DNA of 64,000 nucleotides, from the NCBI GenBank assembly GCA_031378845.1, contig JANNES010000026.1, forward strand, positions 143,027-207,026, given 5' to 3'. Each line of letters begins with the position of its first letter. The first letter of the stretch is position 1. A model generated the notes under the pieces. It did no database searches. It was not told the origin of the DNA and was given only the letters and a program-made list of their open reading frames with translations. The stretch is from JAJNPS01 sp031378845. Its GTDB lineage: Bacteria > Pseudomonadota > Alphaproteobacteria > Rhodobacterales > Rhodobacteraceae. Of the stretch, positions 37,576-46,599 are shown one piece after another. A program made the position numbers and the translations under genes.

Positions 37576-39216
37576 ATGAACCATCTTTACTATGGCGACA
37601 ACCTGACGGTGCTGCGCGACAGCATCCGCGATGAAAGCGTCGATCTGATCTACCTGGACCCGCCGTTCAATTCCAACGCCAGCTACAACGTGCTGTTCAA
37701 GGGGCCAGCGGGGGCAGAGAGTGCCGCCCAGATCGAGGCGTTTGACGACACCTGGCACTGGAATGACTCCGCCGAGGCTGCGTTCGGCGATGTGATGCGC
37801 GGCGGCAATGCGGCGGCTAGCACCATGCTGCGGGCGATCCGGTCGTTTCTGGGCGACAAATATATTATGGGCTATCTGGCCATGTTGGCGGTGCGGCTGG
37901 TGGAATTGCACCGGGTGTTGAAACCGACAGGCAGCCTGTATTTGCACTGTGACCCGACGGCGAGCCATTATCTGAAGATATTGCTGGATGCGGTGTTTGG
38001 GGCGGGGAGTTATCAGAACGAAATCAACTGGAAACGTACGACAACGCACAGTGATAGTAAGACGTGGAGCCGAGTTTCGGACATCATTCTGTTTTATACT
38101 AAGGGCAAGACGTTCATCTGGAATACACCACGCGAAGCGCATTCAGATGCATACTTGGCAAGTAAGTATCGCTACGACGATAAGGATGGGCGGGGCGTAT
38201 ATAGGCTGGATAACATGACCAGCCCAAACCCGCGTCCCAATATGATGTATGAGTGGCAAGGCCACGAAAGCCCGCCAAAAGGTTGGCGCTATTCGTTGGA
38301 AACGATGACACGTTTGGATTCCGAGGGCCGGGTTTGGTATCCAACAACCAAGACTGGCGACAGAGACATTACTAAGCGACCGCAGTTGAAGCGTTATCTT
38401 GACGATCAAGCAGGGGGCGTAATGGGCACAGTCTGGACAGACATTCCCCCACTTAATTCCCAAGCCCAAGAACGCCTCGGCTACCCTACCCAGAAACCTG
38501 TGGCGCTGTTGGAGCGTATCCTCAATGCCTCCAGCAACCCCGGCGATGTGGTGCTGGACCCGTTTTGTGGCTGTGGCACCACGGTGCATGCGGCGCAAAA
38601 GCTGGGGCGGAGTTGGATCGGGATCGACGTCACCCACCTTGCCGTGGGTCTGATCGAAAAGCGGCTGCGCGAGGCGTTTGAGGGGATCGAATTCAAGACC
38701 CACGGCACCCCGCAGGACCTTGAGGGGGCAAGGAACCTTGCCGCGCGGGGGCGGGATGACAAGAATTACTACTTTGAATTCGAGAAATGGGCGCTGTCGC
38801 TGATCAATGCTCAGCCGGGGAACCTTTCAAAGAAAGGGGCCGACAAGGGGATCGACGGGAACCTTTACTTTGGCGCCAAGCACGAGGGGCGGGCGATTGT
38901 CAGCGTCAAGGCGGGGGACAACGTGGGGGTGGACATGATCCGCGTCCTTGATTCAGTCGTCAAACGTGAGAACGCCCAGATCGGCGTGTTCCTGACGCTG
39001 ACCGAACCCACGCGCCCGATGATCACCGAAGCGGCGGGGGCGGGGCAGTTCATGCTGCCGGGGACGGACCTGTCGGTGCCGCGCATCCAGATCGTGACGA
39101 TTGCCGAAGCGATGGCGTTGCGCGACCGGGCGGTGCGGGTGCCGCTGGTGCAGGCCAGCCATAAACGCGCGGCGCGGGAAGAGGATACCGGGCGGCAGGG
39201 GGCGATGGATTTGTGA
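37576..39216 (+). CDS. DNA methyltransferase fused to a nuclease-like domain
   Basis: A 546-residue protein. The start at 37576 (MNHLYYGDNLTVLRDSIRDE) is typical. Motif IV DPPF is at 28-31 and the SAM motif DPFCGCGTT near 328-336, so the order IV, recognition region, I is that of beta-class amino methyltransferases. An adenine-N6 target is likely from DPPF. After about residue 395 comes an extra domain with GADKGIDG and, later, AIVSVKAGDNVG. This D...VxVK spacing recalls Mrr-type PD-(D/E)xK nucleases. No separate restriction or specificity gene is adjacent. The central part (about 38020-38460) is poorer in G+C than both flanks: two sampled 60-nt lines have 26 and 30 G+C against 38 in a flanking line, suggesting a swapped recognition region. 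Confidence 0.85.
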   Translation: MNHLYYGDNLTVLRDSIRDESVDLIYLDPPFNSNASYNVLFKGPAGAESAAQIEAFDDTWHWNDSAEAAFGDVMRGGNAAASTMLRAIRSFLGDKYIMGYLAMLAVRLVELHRVLKPTGSLYLHCDPTASHYLKILLDAVFGAGSYQNEINWKRTTTHSDSKTWSRVSDIILFYTKGKTFIWNTPREAHSDAYLASKYRYDDKDGRGVYRLDNMTSPNPRPNMMYEWQGHESPPKGWRYSLETMTRLDSEGRVWYPTTKTGDRDITKRPQLKRYLDDQAGGVMGTVWTDIPPLNSQAQERLGYPTQKPVALLERILNASSNPGDVVLDPFCGCGTTVHAAQKLGRSWIGIDVTHLAVGLIEKRLREAFEGIEFKTHGTPQDLEGARNLAARGRDDKNYYFEFEKWALSLINAQPGNLSKKGADKGIDGNLYFGAKHEGRAIVSVKAGDNVGVDMIRVLDSVVKRENAQIGVFLTLTEPTRPMITEAAGAGQFMLPGTDLSVPRIQIVTIAEAMALRDRAVRVPLVQASHKRAAREEDTGRQGAMDL

Positions 39217-39301
39217 CGGTTGCGGGGGCGGTGCGTGCGAGCACACACCCTACCGGGCGGGCGGTGCGCCATGAATGCGCAGCCTGCGACGGCGGCGGGG
39301 T

Positions 39302-39433
39302 GAACCCCGCCCTGCGGGTTGCGCACTCCTTGTCATCCCCGCGCAGGCGGGGACCCAGATGGTGTGGTGCAGAGGCAAGGATGGGTCCCGGCCTCCGCCG
39401 GAATGACAGCGGCGGGCATGTAGGGCGGGGTTC
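39302..39433. repeat. Nested composite palindrome (family B repeat, copy 1)
   Basis: The outer arms GAACCCCGCCCT (39302-39313) and AGGGCGGGGTTC (39422-39433) are perfect complements. Inside lie longer imperfect arms of about 30 nt, beginning TGTCATCCCCGCGCAGGCGG near 39331 and closing with CCTCCGCCGGAATGACA near 39414. The inner left arm recurs at about 63892-63923. It lies between the methyltransferase and cytochrome b561 genes. Confidence 0.75.
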
Positions 39434-39470
39434 AGCTCGCCAATCGGCGCAACGGAAGTGTCACCCCCCC

Positions 39471-39971
39471 TTATCGCCGCAAGCCCATCCGGCCCATCAC
39501 CCCGTCCTTCTTGACCAGCCAGTGATACATCCCCGCCGCCACATGCAGCGCGATCACCGCCATCAGAACCGTCGCGCCGATCCCGTGCACGGCGCGGGCG
39601 CCGATGGTGTTGAACGTCTCGGGCAGAGTTCCCGTGCCGCCGAACACGATCCCTGGCAGGCCGAAATAAAGCGACATCGCGACGCCGGACGCACACATCA
39701 CGAACACCAGCCCGTAAAGCGCCCAATGCGCCACCGGGGCCAGCGCATTGGCCGCAGGTGGCGCACCGGTGCGCAGCCGGATCACCAGCCGTGTGATCAT
39801 CAGGACAAGGATCGCGCCGCCGATGACGATGTGCACCGCCAGCACGAACGCCTTGTTCGGGTCGCTGTTCGGCACCTCGTCCAGAGCGAACGTGCCCGCC
39901 GCCCACGAGACCACGATCAACACGGCCAGAAGCCAATGCAGGATGACGACGGGGGTGGCATAGCGGGTCAT
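39471..39971 (-). CDS. Cytochrome b561-family protein
   Basis: A 166-residue membrane protein with four hydrophobic helices. Candidate heme ligands are His in TPVVILHWLLAVLIVVSW, FVLAVHIVIGGAILVLM, AVHGIGATVLMAVIALHVAA and MYHWLVKKDG. The start at 39971 gives MTRYATPVVILHW; longer in-frame upstream sequence lacks family similarity. Such proteins carry electrons between quinone and periplasmic partners. A YceI-type partner is often adjacent in other genomes but is not present here. Confidence 0.88.
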   Translation of the reverse strand: MTRYATPVVILHWLLAVLIVVSWAAGTFALDEVPNSDPNKAFVLAVHIVIGGAILVLMITRLVIRLRTGAPPAANALAPVAHWALYGLVFVMCASGVAMSLYFGLPGIVFGGTGTLPETFNTIGARAVHGIGATVLMAVIALHVAAGMYHWLVKKDGVMGRMGLRR

Positions 39972-40214
39972 GCGGCGGCTCCGGGTGGACGAACGGTTGC
40001 AACAGCGTGCCATCGCGACCGGTTCCTTGCAACGAAAACATGGGTCTGGCGCGCTGCAAAGGCACAAAGTGTCCCGACATGCGAGGTATGCATCCGGGCT
40101 GCACCTGATCGTGCGCCCTGTCGGCAGGTTGATGTGGGGACAGGTAAACCCGCCTTGCGGTAAAGTTCCCTTGCGCCTAGACTCAAAGCTAGCCGTGGTG
40201 GTTCGGAGGGTGCG

Positions 40215-42233
40215 ATGCGCGTGATCTTGCGTCTGGCCGGGGCGGTTCTGGTGCTGGCGGTGCTGGCGGTGATTGCGGTCCTGATGATCCCCGCCGAACG
40301 GGTTGCGGATGCGGCGGCGCGCCAGTTCACCGCGCTTACCGGACGCCAATTGCAGATCGAGGGATCGGTTCGGCCAAGTTTCTGGCCAGATCTTGGCGTG
40401 CGGACGGGTCCTGTGACCATCGCCAATGCCGGTTGGTCCGAGGCCGGGCCGATGCTGGAGGCCGAAAGCCTGCAGATCGGGGTCAATCTGGCCGGGCTTT
40501 TTGGCGGTGAGGTGCATGTGACGGGCCTGCAGGCGGTCCGCCCCCGCCTGATCCTGGAGCGGTCTGCCGAGGGCCAGGAAAACTGGGTCTTTGGCGGCGA
40601 CAATGGCGGGACTGTGACGCCGTCGACGCCGGGCGTGGATGCGCCCTTTACCTTTGACCGGCTGGAGCTGACGGACGCGACGCTGACCTTTATCGACCAC
40701 GCGGCGGACCGGCGCTGGTCGGTCGAGGCGCTGGATCTCGTGGCGCAAAGCCCCGTATGGGCCGGTCCTGCCAGCCTGACCGCATCGGGGCGGATGAACG
40801 GGCAGGCAGTGGAGATGACGGTCGAGGCGGGGGTGTTTTCGGACCTGATCGGCGGGCGCGTGGTGCCCTTGACGCTGGCGCTGAAGGCTGGCGACGGATC
40901 CGCCGAATTTGAGGGCCGGGGCGGCTTGGAACCCTTGCAAGGCGAGGGGCGAATACGCGCGGAACTGGCTGATCTCAAGGCCATGGCGGCCCTATTGGGG
41001 ATATCGCCGCCGACGCTGCCGCGGGGTCTGGGGGCACAGTCGGTTGGCCTCAACGGGGCGCTGACGGTGGCGGCGGATGGGCGGGTCTTTCTGCGCGAGG
41101 CAAAGCTCGTGCTTGATGGCAACGCCTTTGAAGGGGCGGCGGATCTGGCCACGGACGGGCCGCGACCCAAGCTGACAGCGCAGCTTGCGGGCGGGCAGTT
41201 CGAACTGGAGACAGAGGCCAGCGAACGTTCGGCCAGCGGCGCGCCAGCAGGTGCGGGCTGGTCCGAAGAGGTGATTGATGTCAGCGGCTTGGGGGCGATG
41301 GACGCCGATGTCGGCCTGTCGCTGTCTGGCGTGTCTGCGGGCGGGGTGACGCTGGGGCCGACCAAGCTGCGCATGACACTGGACCGCGCCCGCGTGGTCT
41401 TTGATATCGCCGAGATGCAGGCTTATGGCGGCGGCGTCACGGGGCGGTTCGTGGTCAGCGGGCGCGGCGGGCTGTCGGTGGGCGGAAATCTGAGCTTTGC
41501 GGGCCTTGCGATGCAACCATTGCTCAGCGAGGTCGCGGGCTATGACCGGTTGACCGGCACGGGCGATCTGCAGGTCGAGTTTCTGGGTGTCGGCAATTCG
41601 ATGGCCGAACTGATGCAAGGTCTCTCAGGCACGGGATCGCTGGCATTTTCGCAAGGCGAGGTGCGGGGCCTGGACATTCTGGGGATGCTCAGGACGCTGG
41701 ATGCGGGCTATGTGGGCGAAGGGCAGAAGACCGTGTTTGACGCGGTGACGGCCAGTTTCGCGATCGAGGGCGGGGTACTTGCGAACACTGATCTGACGCT
41801 GACCGGCCCGAACCTGAGTGCCACGGGCGCGGGCAAGGTGGGGATCGGCGCGCGCAACCTTGATTACCGGCTGCAGCCGGTCGCGCTGACGGAGGCAGAT
41901 GGCACTGGTGGGGTCATGGTGCCCTTGCTGATCACCGGGTCATGGGATGACCCGAAGTTCCGGCTGGATCTGGAAAGCATCGCGCGCGAGCGGATGGAAG
42001 AAGAGGCGAAGCTTTTGGAAGAGCGCGCCCGCGCCGAAGCAAAGCGGCTGGAGCAAGACGCCAAGGCGGAGCTTGAAGCGCGGCTCAAGGACGAGCTGGG
42101 CGTCGAGATGCAGGAGGGCGAGAGCATCGAAGACGCGGCCCGCCGCCGCGCGCAAGAAGCGATTGATCAAGAGGCGGAGCGGTTGCTGCAGAACCTGCTT
42201 GGCAACCCGCAAGCGCCGGTCGCAGGGGAATAG
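40215..42233 (+). CDS. AsmA-family protein
   Basis: A 672-residue envelope protein. One N-terminal membrane anchor (LRLAGAVLVLAVLAVIAVLM) precedes the AsmA start block ADAAARQFTALTGRQLQIEG and PDLGVRTGPVTIANAGWSE. The middle is beta-rich. The conserved AsmA_2 block lies near residues 490-590 (LSGTGSLAFSQGEVRGLDIL, VLANTDLTLTGPNLSATGAG). After residue 590 comes a long charged helix (REEMEEEAKLLEERARAEAK-like) expected to form a coiled coil. AsmA-like proteins are thought to bridge inner and outer membrane for lipid transport. GGAGGG precedes the start. Confidence 0.87.
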   Translation: MRVILRLAGAVLVLAVLAVIAVLMIPAERVADAAARQFTALTGRQLQIEGSVRPSFWPDLGVRTGPVTIANAGWSEAGPMLEAESLQIGVNLAGLFGGEVHVTGLQAVRPRLILERSAEGQENWVFGGDNGGTVTPSTPGVDAPFTFDRLELTDATLTFIDHAADRRWSVEALDLVAQSPVWAGPASLTASGRMNGQAVEMTVEAGVFSDLIGGRVVPLTLALKAGDGSAEFEGRGGLEPLQGEGRIRAELADLKAMAALLGISPPTLPRGLGAQSVGLNGALTVAADGRVFLREAKLVLDGNAFEGAADLATDGPRPKLTAQLAGGQFELETEASERSASGAPAGAGWSEEVIDVSGLGAMDADVGLSLSGVSAGGVTLGPTKLRMTLDRARVVFDIAEMQAYGGGVTGRFVVSGRGGLSVGGNLSFAGLAMQPLLSEVAGYDRLTGTGDLQVEFLGVGNSMAELMQGLSGTGSLAFSQGEVRGLDILGMLRTLDAGYVGEGQKTVFDAVTASFAIEGGVLANTDLTLTGPNLSATGAGKVGIGARNLDYRLQPVALTEADGTGGVMVPLLITGSWDDPKFRLDLESIARERMEEEAKLLEERARAEAKRLEQDAKAELEARLKDELGVEMQEGESIEDAARRRAQEAIDQEAERLLQNLLGNPQAPVAGE

Positions 42234-42284
42234 GGTCAAAATCCTGCAGAGGATTTTGCAAATTTCTTGGCAGGACGTCTGGTC

Positions 42285-42908
42285 CTAACGTCGCCGGTCG
42301 CGCCGCGCGCTCATCGGCTGGAAGGCGACGCCCACATGCGCCTCGCAATAGGGCTTGCCCGCGACCGTGGGCAGGCCGCAAAACCAGAAATCATCCGTGG
42401 CAGGGTCGCCGATGGGCCATTTGCAGGTCCGCTCGGTCAATTCCATCAGCGTCAGCTTTTTCGCGCGCTTTTCGACCTCGCGCACCGAGGCCAGTGCCTC
42501 GGGGCTGATCTCGTTCAGGCTGGGTTGCGGCGGCAGGGGCTGGCCTGCGGGCACGATGGCCTTGCGCAGGGGCAGCGGGGTCACATTGTTTGGGGCAGCC
42601 GAAGGGGCTGGGCGTTCTGGCGCGCGGGGGGCGGGTTCGCCGCGGGCCGCGACGGGCTCGGCGGCAGGCGCGGCGGAGCGGCTGGTTTCGGGCTTGCGCG
42701 CCGCACTCGCAGAGATGTCGGTCGGCTGAGCGTCGCCTTCGTCACCATGGCCAGCGCCCGTCACGCGGTTCGACAGCCCCAGACGGTGCACCTTGCCGAT
42801 GACCGCGTTGCGGGTCACGCCGCCCAATTCCTTGGCGATCTGGCTGGCCGATTGGCCATCCGCCCACATGCGTTTCAGCGTCTCGACACGCTCGTCGGTC
42901 CAGGACAT
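42285..42908 (-). CDS. gcrA: Cell cycle regulator GcrA
   Basis: A 207-residue protein. The diagnostic N-terminus MSWTDERVETLKRMWADGQS, then ASQIAKELGGVTRNAVIGKVHRLG split across the helix-turn-helix, identifies GcrA. The middle is a low-complexity Ala/Pro linker. The C-terminal domain has a Cys-containing block TCKWPIGDPATDDFWFCGLP. GcrA binds sigma-70 RNA polymerase and acts at promoters with GANTC sites methylated by CcrM in alphaproteobacteria. The start at 42908 is fixed by the family N-terminus. This gene supports the alphaproteobacterial origin. Confidence 0.95.
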   Translation of the reverse strand: MSWTDERVETLKRMWADGQSASQIAKELGGVTRNAVIGKVHRLGLSNRVTGAGHGDEGDAQPTDISASAARKPETSRSAAPAAEPVAARGEPAPRAPERPAPSAAPNNVTPLPLRKAIVPAGQPLPPQPSLNEISPEALASVREVEKRAKKLTLMELTERTCKWPIGDPATDDFWFCGLPTVAGKPYCEAHVGVAFQPMSARRDRRR

Positions 42909-42986
42909 GGGTTCATTCGCTCCGGTTGGGCTTGGTCGGTCTATTTTAGACAGCACGCGCCGGGATACAAGGCGACGCGGCCAAGA

Positions 42987-43976
42987 TCAAGCGCGCCGCT
43001 GCGTTTGCGCGAGGAAGTCGAGCATTTGTGCAGAAGCCGCATCCGGCGACAAGGTTCCCGCGGCCACGCTTTCGGAAAAATCCGCCATCCTGGCCGCGAT
43101 CGCCGGTGCTTGCAGCGCACCGAGCAGGCCCTGACGGACCTCATGTGCAAACCACGCTTGCGCCTGTTCGCCGCGACGCCGCGCCCAATGGCGCTGCGCC
43201 TTGCGCCAATTGGCAAGGGTCTGCATCTCGGCCCAGGCCGCGTCGATGCCAGTGCCCGTCAGCGCAGAGACGGCCATCGTCTTGGGAAAGTCGTCCGGAT
43301 CTTGCAAACGCCGGCGCAAAAGCCGCAAGGCGCCCGCATATTCGGCCATCGTGCGCATGGCCGCAGGGGCCAGATCGCCGTCGGTCTTGTTGACCAGGAT
43401 CAGGTCGGCGATTTCCATGATGCCGCGCTTGACGCCCTGCAACTCGTCGCCGCCTGCCGGGGCCAGAAGCAGCACAAAGAGGTCACAGATCTCGGCCACC
43501 ATGGTTTCCGATTGGCCGACGCCGACCGTCTCGATCAGGACCACATCGAAACCTGCTGCCTCACAAAGCTGCACCGCCTCACGCGAGCGACGCGCCACAC
43601 CGCCCAACTGGGCCTGGGCAGGCGAGGGCCGGATGAACGCCGCAGGGGCGCGGGCCAGCCGTTCCATCCGGGTCTTGTCGCCAAGGATGGAGCCACCATT
43701 GCGCGCCGAGGACGGATCGACCGCCAGCACGGCGACCTTGAGGCCAGAGGCCACCAACATCAAACCGAACGCCTCGATGAAGGTCGATTTGCCAACACCG
43801 GGCGTGCCGGACAGGCCGATCCGCAGCGCCTGCCTGCCTGTGCTGCGCAGCGCCTCGATCAGGGCCACCGCCTCGGTGCGGTGATCGGCGCGCCCGCTTT
43901 CGACCAGCGTGATGGCCCGGGCAAGCGCGCGGCGTTCGCCTGCAAGAACGGCCCTGGCAAGTTCGCTGGTGGTCAT
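42987..43976 (-). CDS. meaB: Methylmalonyl-CoA mutase-associated GTPase MeaB
   Basis: About 329 residues from the ATG at 43976 (MTTSELARAVLAGERRALAR). It is a G3E GTPase that loads and protects the B12 enzyme methylmalonyl-CoA mutase. The P-loop is GLSGTPGVGKSTFIEAFG; other blocks are VDPSSARNGGSILGDKTRM, VLIETVGVGQSE and NKTDGD. A dimerisation arm closes the protein. The mutase is not in the window. An in-frame ATG 12 nt upstream is an alternative start. Confidence 0.94.
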   Translation of the reverse strand: MTTSELARAVLAGERRALARAITLVESGRADHRTEAVALIEALRSTGRQALRIGLSGTPGVGKSTFIEAFGLMLVASGLKVAVLAVDPSSARNGGSILGDKTRMERLARAPAAFIRPSPAQAQLGGVARRSREAVQLCEAAGFDVVLIETVGVGQSETMVAEICDLFVLLLAPAGGDELQGVKRGIMEIADLILVNKTDGDLAPAAMRTMAEYAGALRLLRRRLQDPDDFPKTMAVSALTGTGIDAAWAEMQTLANWRKAQRHWARRRGEQAQAWFAHEVRQGLLGALQAPAIAARMADFSESVAAGTLSPDAASAQMLDFLAQTQRRA

Positions 43977-44092
43977 CCGGCCCTGCATTCGTGTTGCGCG
44001 TTGCCATGTCTAGCCTGACCGCTGCCCGATATGCCAGCGCGGTGTCGCAAAAGCCGCTGGCCCTGTGCGCGGCCTTTGGCGATAAGGCGGGG

Positions 44093-46501
44093 GTGTCACA
44101 GGATTTGCCCATCACCGAGGTTCTGGCCGATCTGCGCGCGGCGATGGCCGCGCGGCGCATGGCCGTGCTGCAAGCGCCGCCGGGGGCGGGCAAGACGACT
44201 TTGGTGCCGTTGGATCTGCTGGCCTCCGGTCTGATCGCAGGCCGCATCGTGATGCTGGAGCCGCGCCGTCTGGCGGCGCGCGCCGCAGCAGAGCGGATGG
44301 CGCAGACGCTGCAAGAGCCGGTAGGCCAGACCGTCGGCTATCGCATCCGGGGCGAGGCACGGGTGTCGCAGGCGACGCGCATCGAGGTCGTGACCGAAGG
44401 GATCCTGACGCGGATGATCCAGTCCGACCCGGAACTTGCGGGCGTCGGGCTGGTGATCTTTGACGAGTTTCACGAACGCTCTCTGGCAGCCGATCTGGGG
44501 CTGGCCTTGTGTCTGGAAGTGCGCGGGGTGCTGCGCGAGGATCTGGCGCTTCTGGTGATGTCGGCGACGCTGGATGCGGGGCCGGTGGCGGCGCTGATGG
44601 GGGACGCCCCCCTGATCACAAGCGCGGGGCGGGCGTTCCCGGTCGAGACGCGGTGGCTGGCGCGCAGCCCGGATGCCTCGTTGCGCTATGAGGCGGCGGT
44701 CGCGGGGCTGGTGCGGCAGGCGTGGCAAGAGACCTCGGCGGGGATCCTGGTGTTCCTGCCGGGCGAAGGTGAGATCCGGCGGGTGGCGGGATTGTTGGGC
44801 AGTATGGCCGGGACAAAGGTCATGCCGCTTTACGGGGCGATGGATTTTGCCGCGCAGGCGGCGGTGCTGGGACAGGTTGAGGGGCGCAAGCTGGTGCTGG
44901 CGACCTCTATCGCGGAAACCTCGCTGACGATCCCCGATATCGGCGCGGTGGTCGATGGCGGCCGCGCGCGGCGGTCGCGGTTCGATCCGGCGTCGGGGAT
45001 GGCGCGTCTGGTGACCGAGCGCGTCACCAAGGCCGAGGCGGAGCAGCGCCGGGGTCGCGCGGGGCGGGTGGCGGCGGGGATATGCTACCGGTTCTGGACC
45101 AAGGGGGAGGAGGGGGGCATGGCCGCCTTTGCGCCGCCCGAGATCGCGGTCGGCGATCTGGCGGGGCTTGCTTTGGAACTGGCGCTGTGGGGCGGGGCGG
45201 ACTTGCCGTTCCTGACGCCGCCGCATCCCGGCGCAATGGCCGAGGCGCGCGGGCTTTTGACGGACCTTGAGGCGCTCGGCAGCGACGGGCGCATCACCGA
45301 TCACGGGCGCGCGCTGGCCGCCCTGCCGCTGCACCCCCGCCTTGGGCATATGCTGGTGCGGGCGGGTCCCCAGATGACGGTCTTGGCAGCGCTGCTGGCC
45401 GAGCGCGACCCCCTGCGGGGCGCCCCGCCGGACCTTGAGGCGCGGTTGCGGGTTGTCGCGGGGCGGGGCGCGGGGGACCGGGCCACGATCCAGCGCATCA
45501 AGGATGAGGCGCGGCGGCTGGCGGTGTTGGTGCCCAAGGGGGGCATGGCGGTCAGTGCGGCGCAGGCGGCGGCGTTGGCCTATCCGGACCGGATCGGGTT
45601 GCGCCGCAAGGGCGATGCGCCGCGCTGGGTCTTGTCGGGCGGCAAGGGCGCGGTGATGGCGGCGGGCACGCCTTTGGCCGCCGCGCGGCTGATCGTGGCG
45701 ACGGACCTTGACGGTGACCCGCGCGAGGCGACGGTGCGCCAAGCGATTGCGCTGACGGATGCCGAGTTGCGCGAGCTTTACGCCAGCCGCTTTGAACAGC
45801 GCGATGTGGTGGAATGGTCGCGTCGCGAGGGGCGCGTGGTGGCGCGGCGGCAAGAGCTGTTCGGCGCGCTGGTGCTGGATGACCAGCCCCTTGCACGCCC
45901 CGATCCTGACAAGGTGGCGCGGGCAGCACTTGACGGGATACGCGAGATCGGCCTGCCATGGAGCGACCCTGCGCGACGGCTGCGGGCGCGGATCACCTTG
46001 GCGCGGGGCGAGCATTGGCCTGAGGTGACGGATGCCGCACTTTTGGCCAGCGCCGGGGACTGGCTCCTGGGTGCCCTTGCGGGGCGGCGGACGGTGGCGG
46101 ACCTGCGCAGCCTTGATCTGACCGAGGCGCTGCGGGGTTTGCTGACGTGGGAGCAGACCGCGACGCTTGACCGGCTGGTGCCAGCGCATTTCGAGACACC
46201 CCTGGGCCGCCGGGTGCCGATTGATTATGACGGCGATGCGCCCGCGATTTCGGTGCGGCTGCAAGAGATGTTCGGGGTCACGCGGCATCCCGTTGTCGGC
46301 GCGCATCAGCGGCCCTTGCGGATCACGCTCGTCTCGCCCGGCCAGCACCCGTTGCAGGTCACGATGGACCTGCCCGGGTTCTGGGCCACCAGCTACGCCG
46401 ATGTGCGCCGCGACATGCGCGGGCAGTATCCCCGCCATCCCTGGCCCGAGGACCCGACCGCCGCCGCCCCGACGCTGCGGGCCAAGCCGCGCGGGACATG
46501 A
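44093..46501 (+). CDS. hrpB: ATP-dependent helicase HrpB
   Basis: About 802 residues. The GTG at 44093 is preferred (AAGGCGGGG upstream, product VSQDLPITEVLADLRAAMAA), since HrpB proteins begin close to this block; an earlier in-frame start at 43991 would add 34 residues overlapping the meaB promoter. Motif I is LQAPPGAGKTTLVPLDLL, motif II DEFHERSLAADLGLAL, motif III MSATLD, and motif VI QRRGRAGRVAAGICYR. The HrpB C-terminal domain follows. It is a DEAH/RHA-type RNA helicase-like protein of uncertain cellular role. Confidence 0.93.
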   Translation: MSQDLPITEVLADLRAAMAARRMAVLQAPPGAGKTTLVPLDLLASGLIAGRIVMLEPRRLAARAAAERMAQTLQEPVGQTVGYRIRGEARVSQATRIEVVTEGILTRMIQSDPELAGVGLVIFDEFHERSLAADLGLALCLEVRGVLREDLALLVMSATLDAGPVAALMGDAPLITSAGRAFPVETRWLARSPDASLRYEAAVAGLVRQAWQETSAGILVFLPGEGEIRRVAGLLGSMAGTKVMPLYGAMDFAAQAAVLGQVEGRKLVLATSIAETSLTIPDIGAVVDGGRARRSRFDPASGMARLVTERVTKAEAEQRRGRAGRVAAGICYRFWTKGEEGGMAAFAPPEIAVGDLAGLALELALWGGADLPFLTPPHPGAMAEARGLLTDLEALGSDGRITDHGRALAALPLHPRLGHMLVRAGPQMTVLAALLAERDPLRGAPPDLEARLRVVAGRGAGDRATIQRIKDEARRLAVLVPKGGMAVSAAQAAALAYPDRIGLRRKGDAPRWVLSGGKGAVMAAGTPLAAARLIVATDLDGDPREATVRQAIALTDAELRELYASRFEQRDVVEWSRREGRVVARRQELFGALVLDDQPLARPDPDKVARAALDGIREIGLPWSDPARRLRARITLARGEHWPEVTDAALLASAGDWLLGALAGRRTVADLRSLDLTEALRGLLTWEQTATLDRLVPAHFETPLGRRVPIDYDGDAPAISVRLQEMFGVTRHPVVGAHQRPLRITLVSPGQHPLQVTMDLPGFWATSYADVRRDMRGQYPRHPWPEDPTAAAPTLRAKPRGT

Positions 46502-46599
46502 GGCATGTCATATTTCGACACAAGACTTCATCGCAGGCATCTGTTGGCGCCGACCGCCCTGTTGTATAGGCACGGGCGCCAAAGAAAAAGGGAACCCGA

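Noticed and set aside
44096..46438. 780-codon minus-strand frame across hrpB
   Set aside because: It is a compositional shadow of the helicase gene, with Arg/Pro/His-rich product and no motifs.
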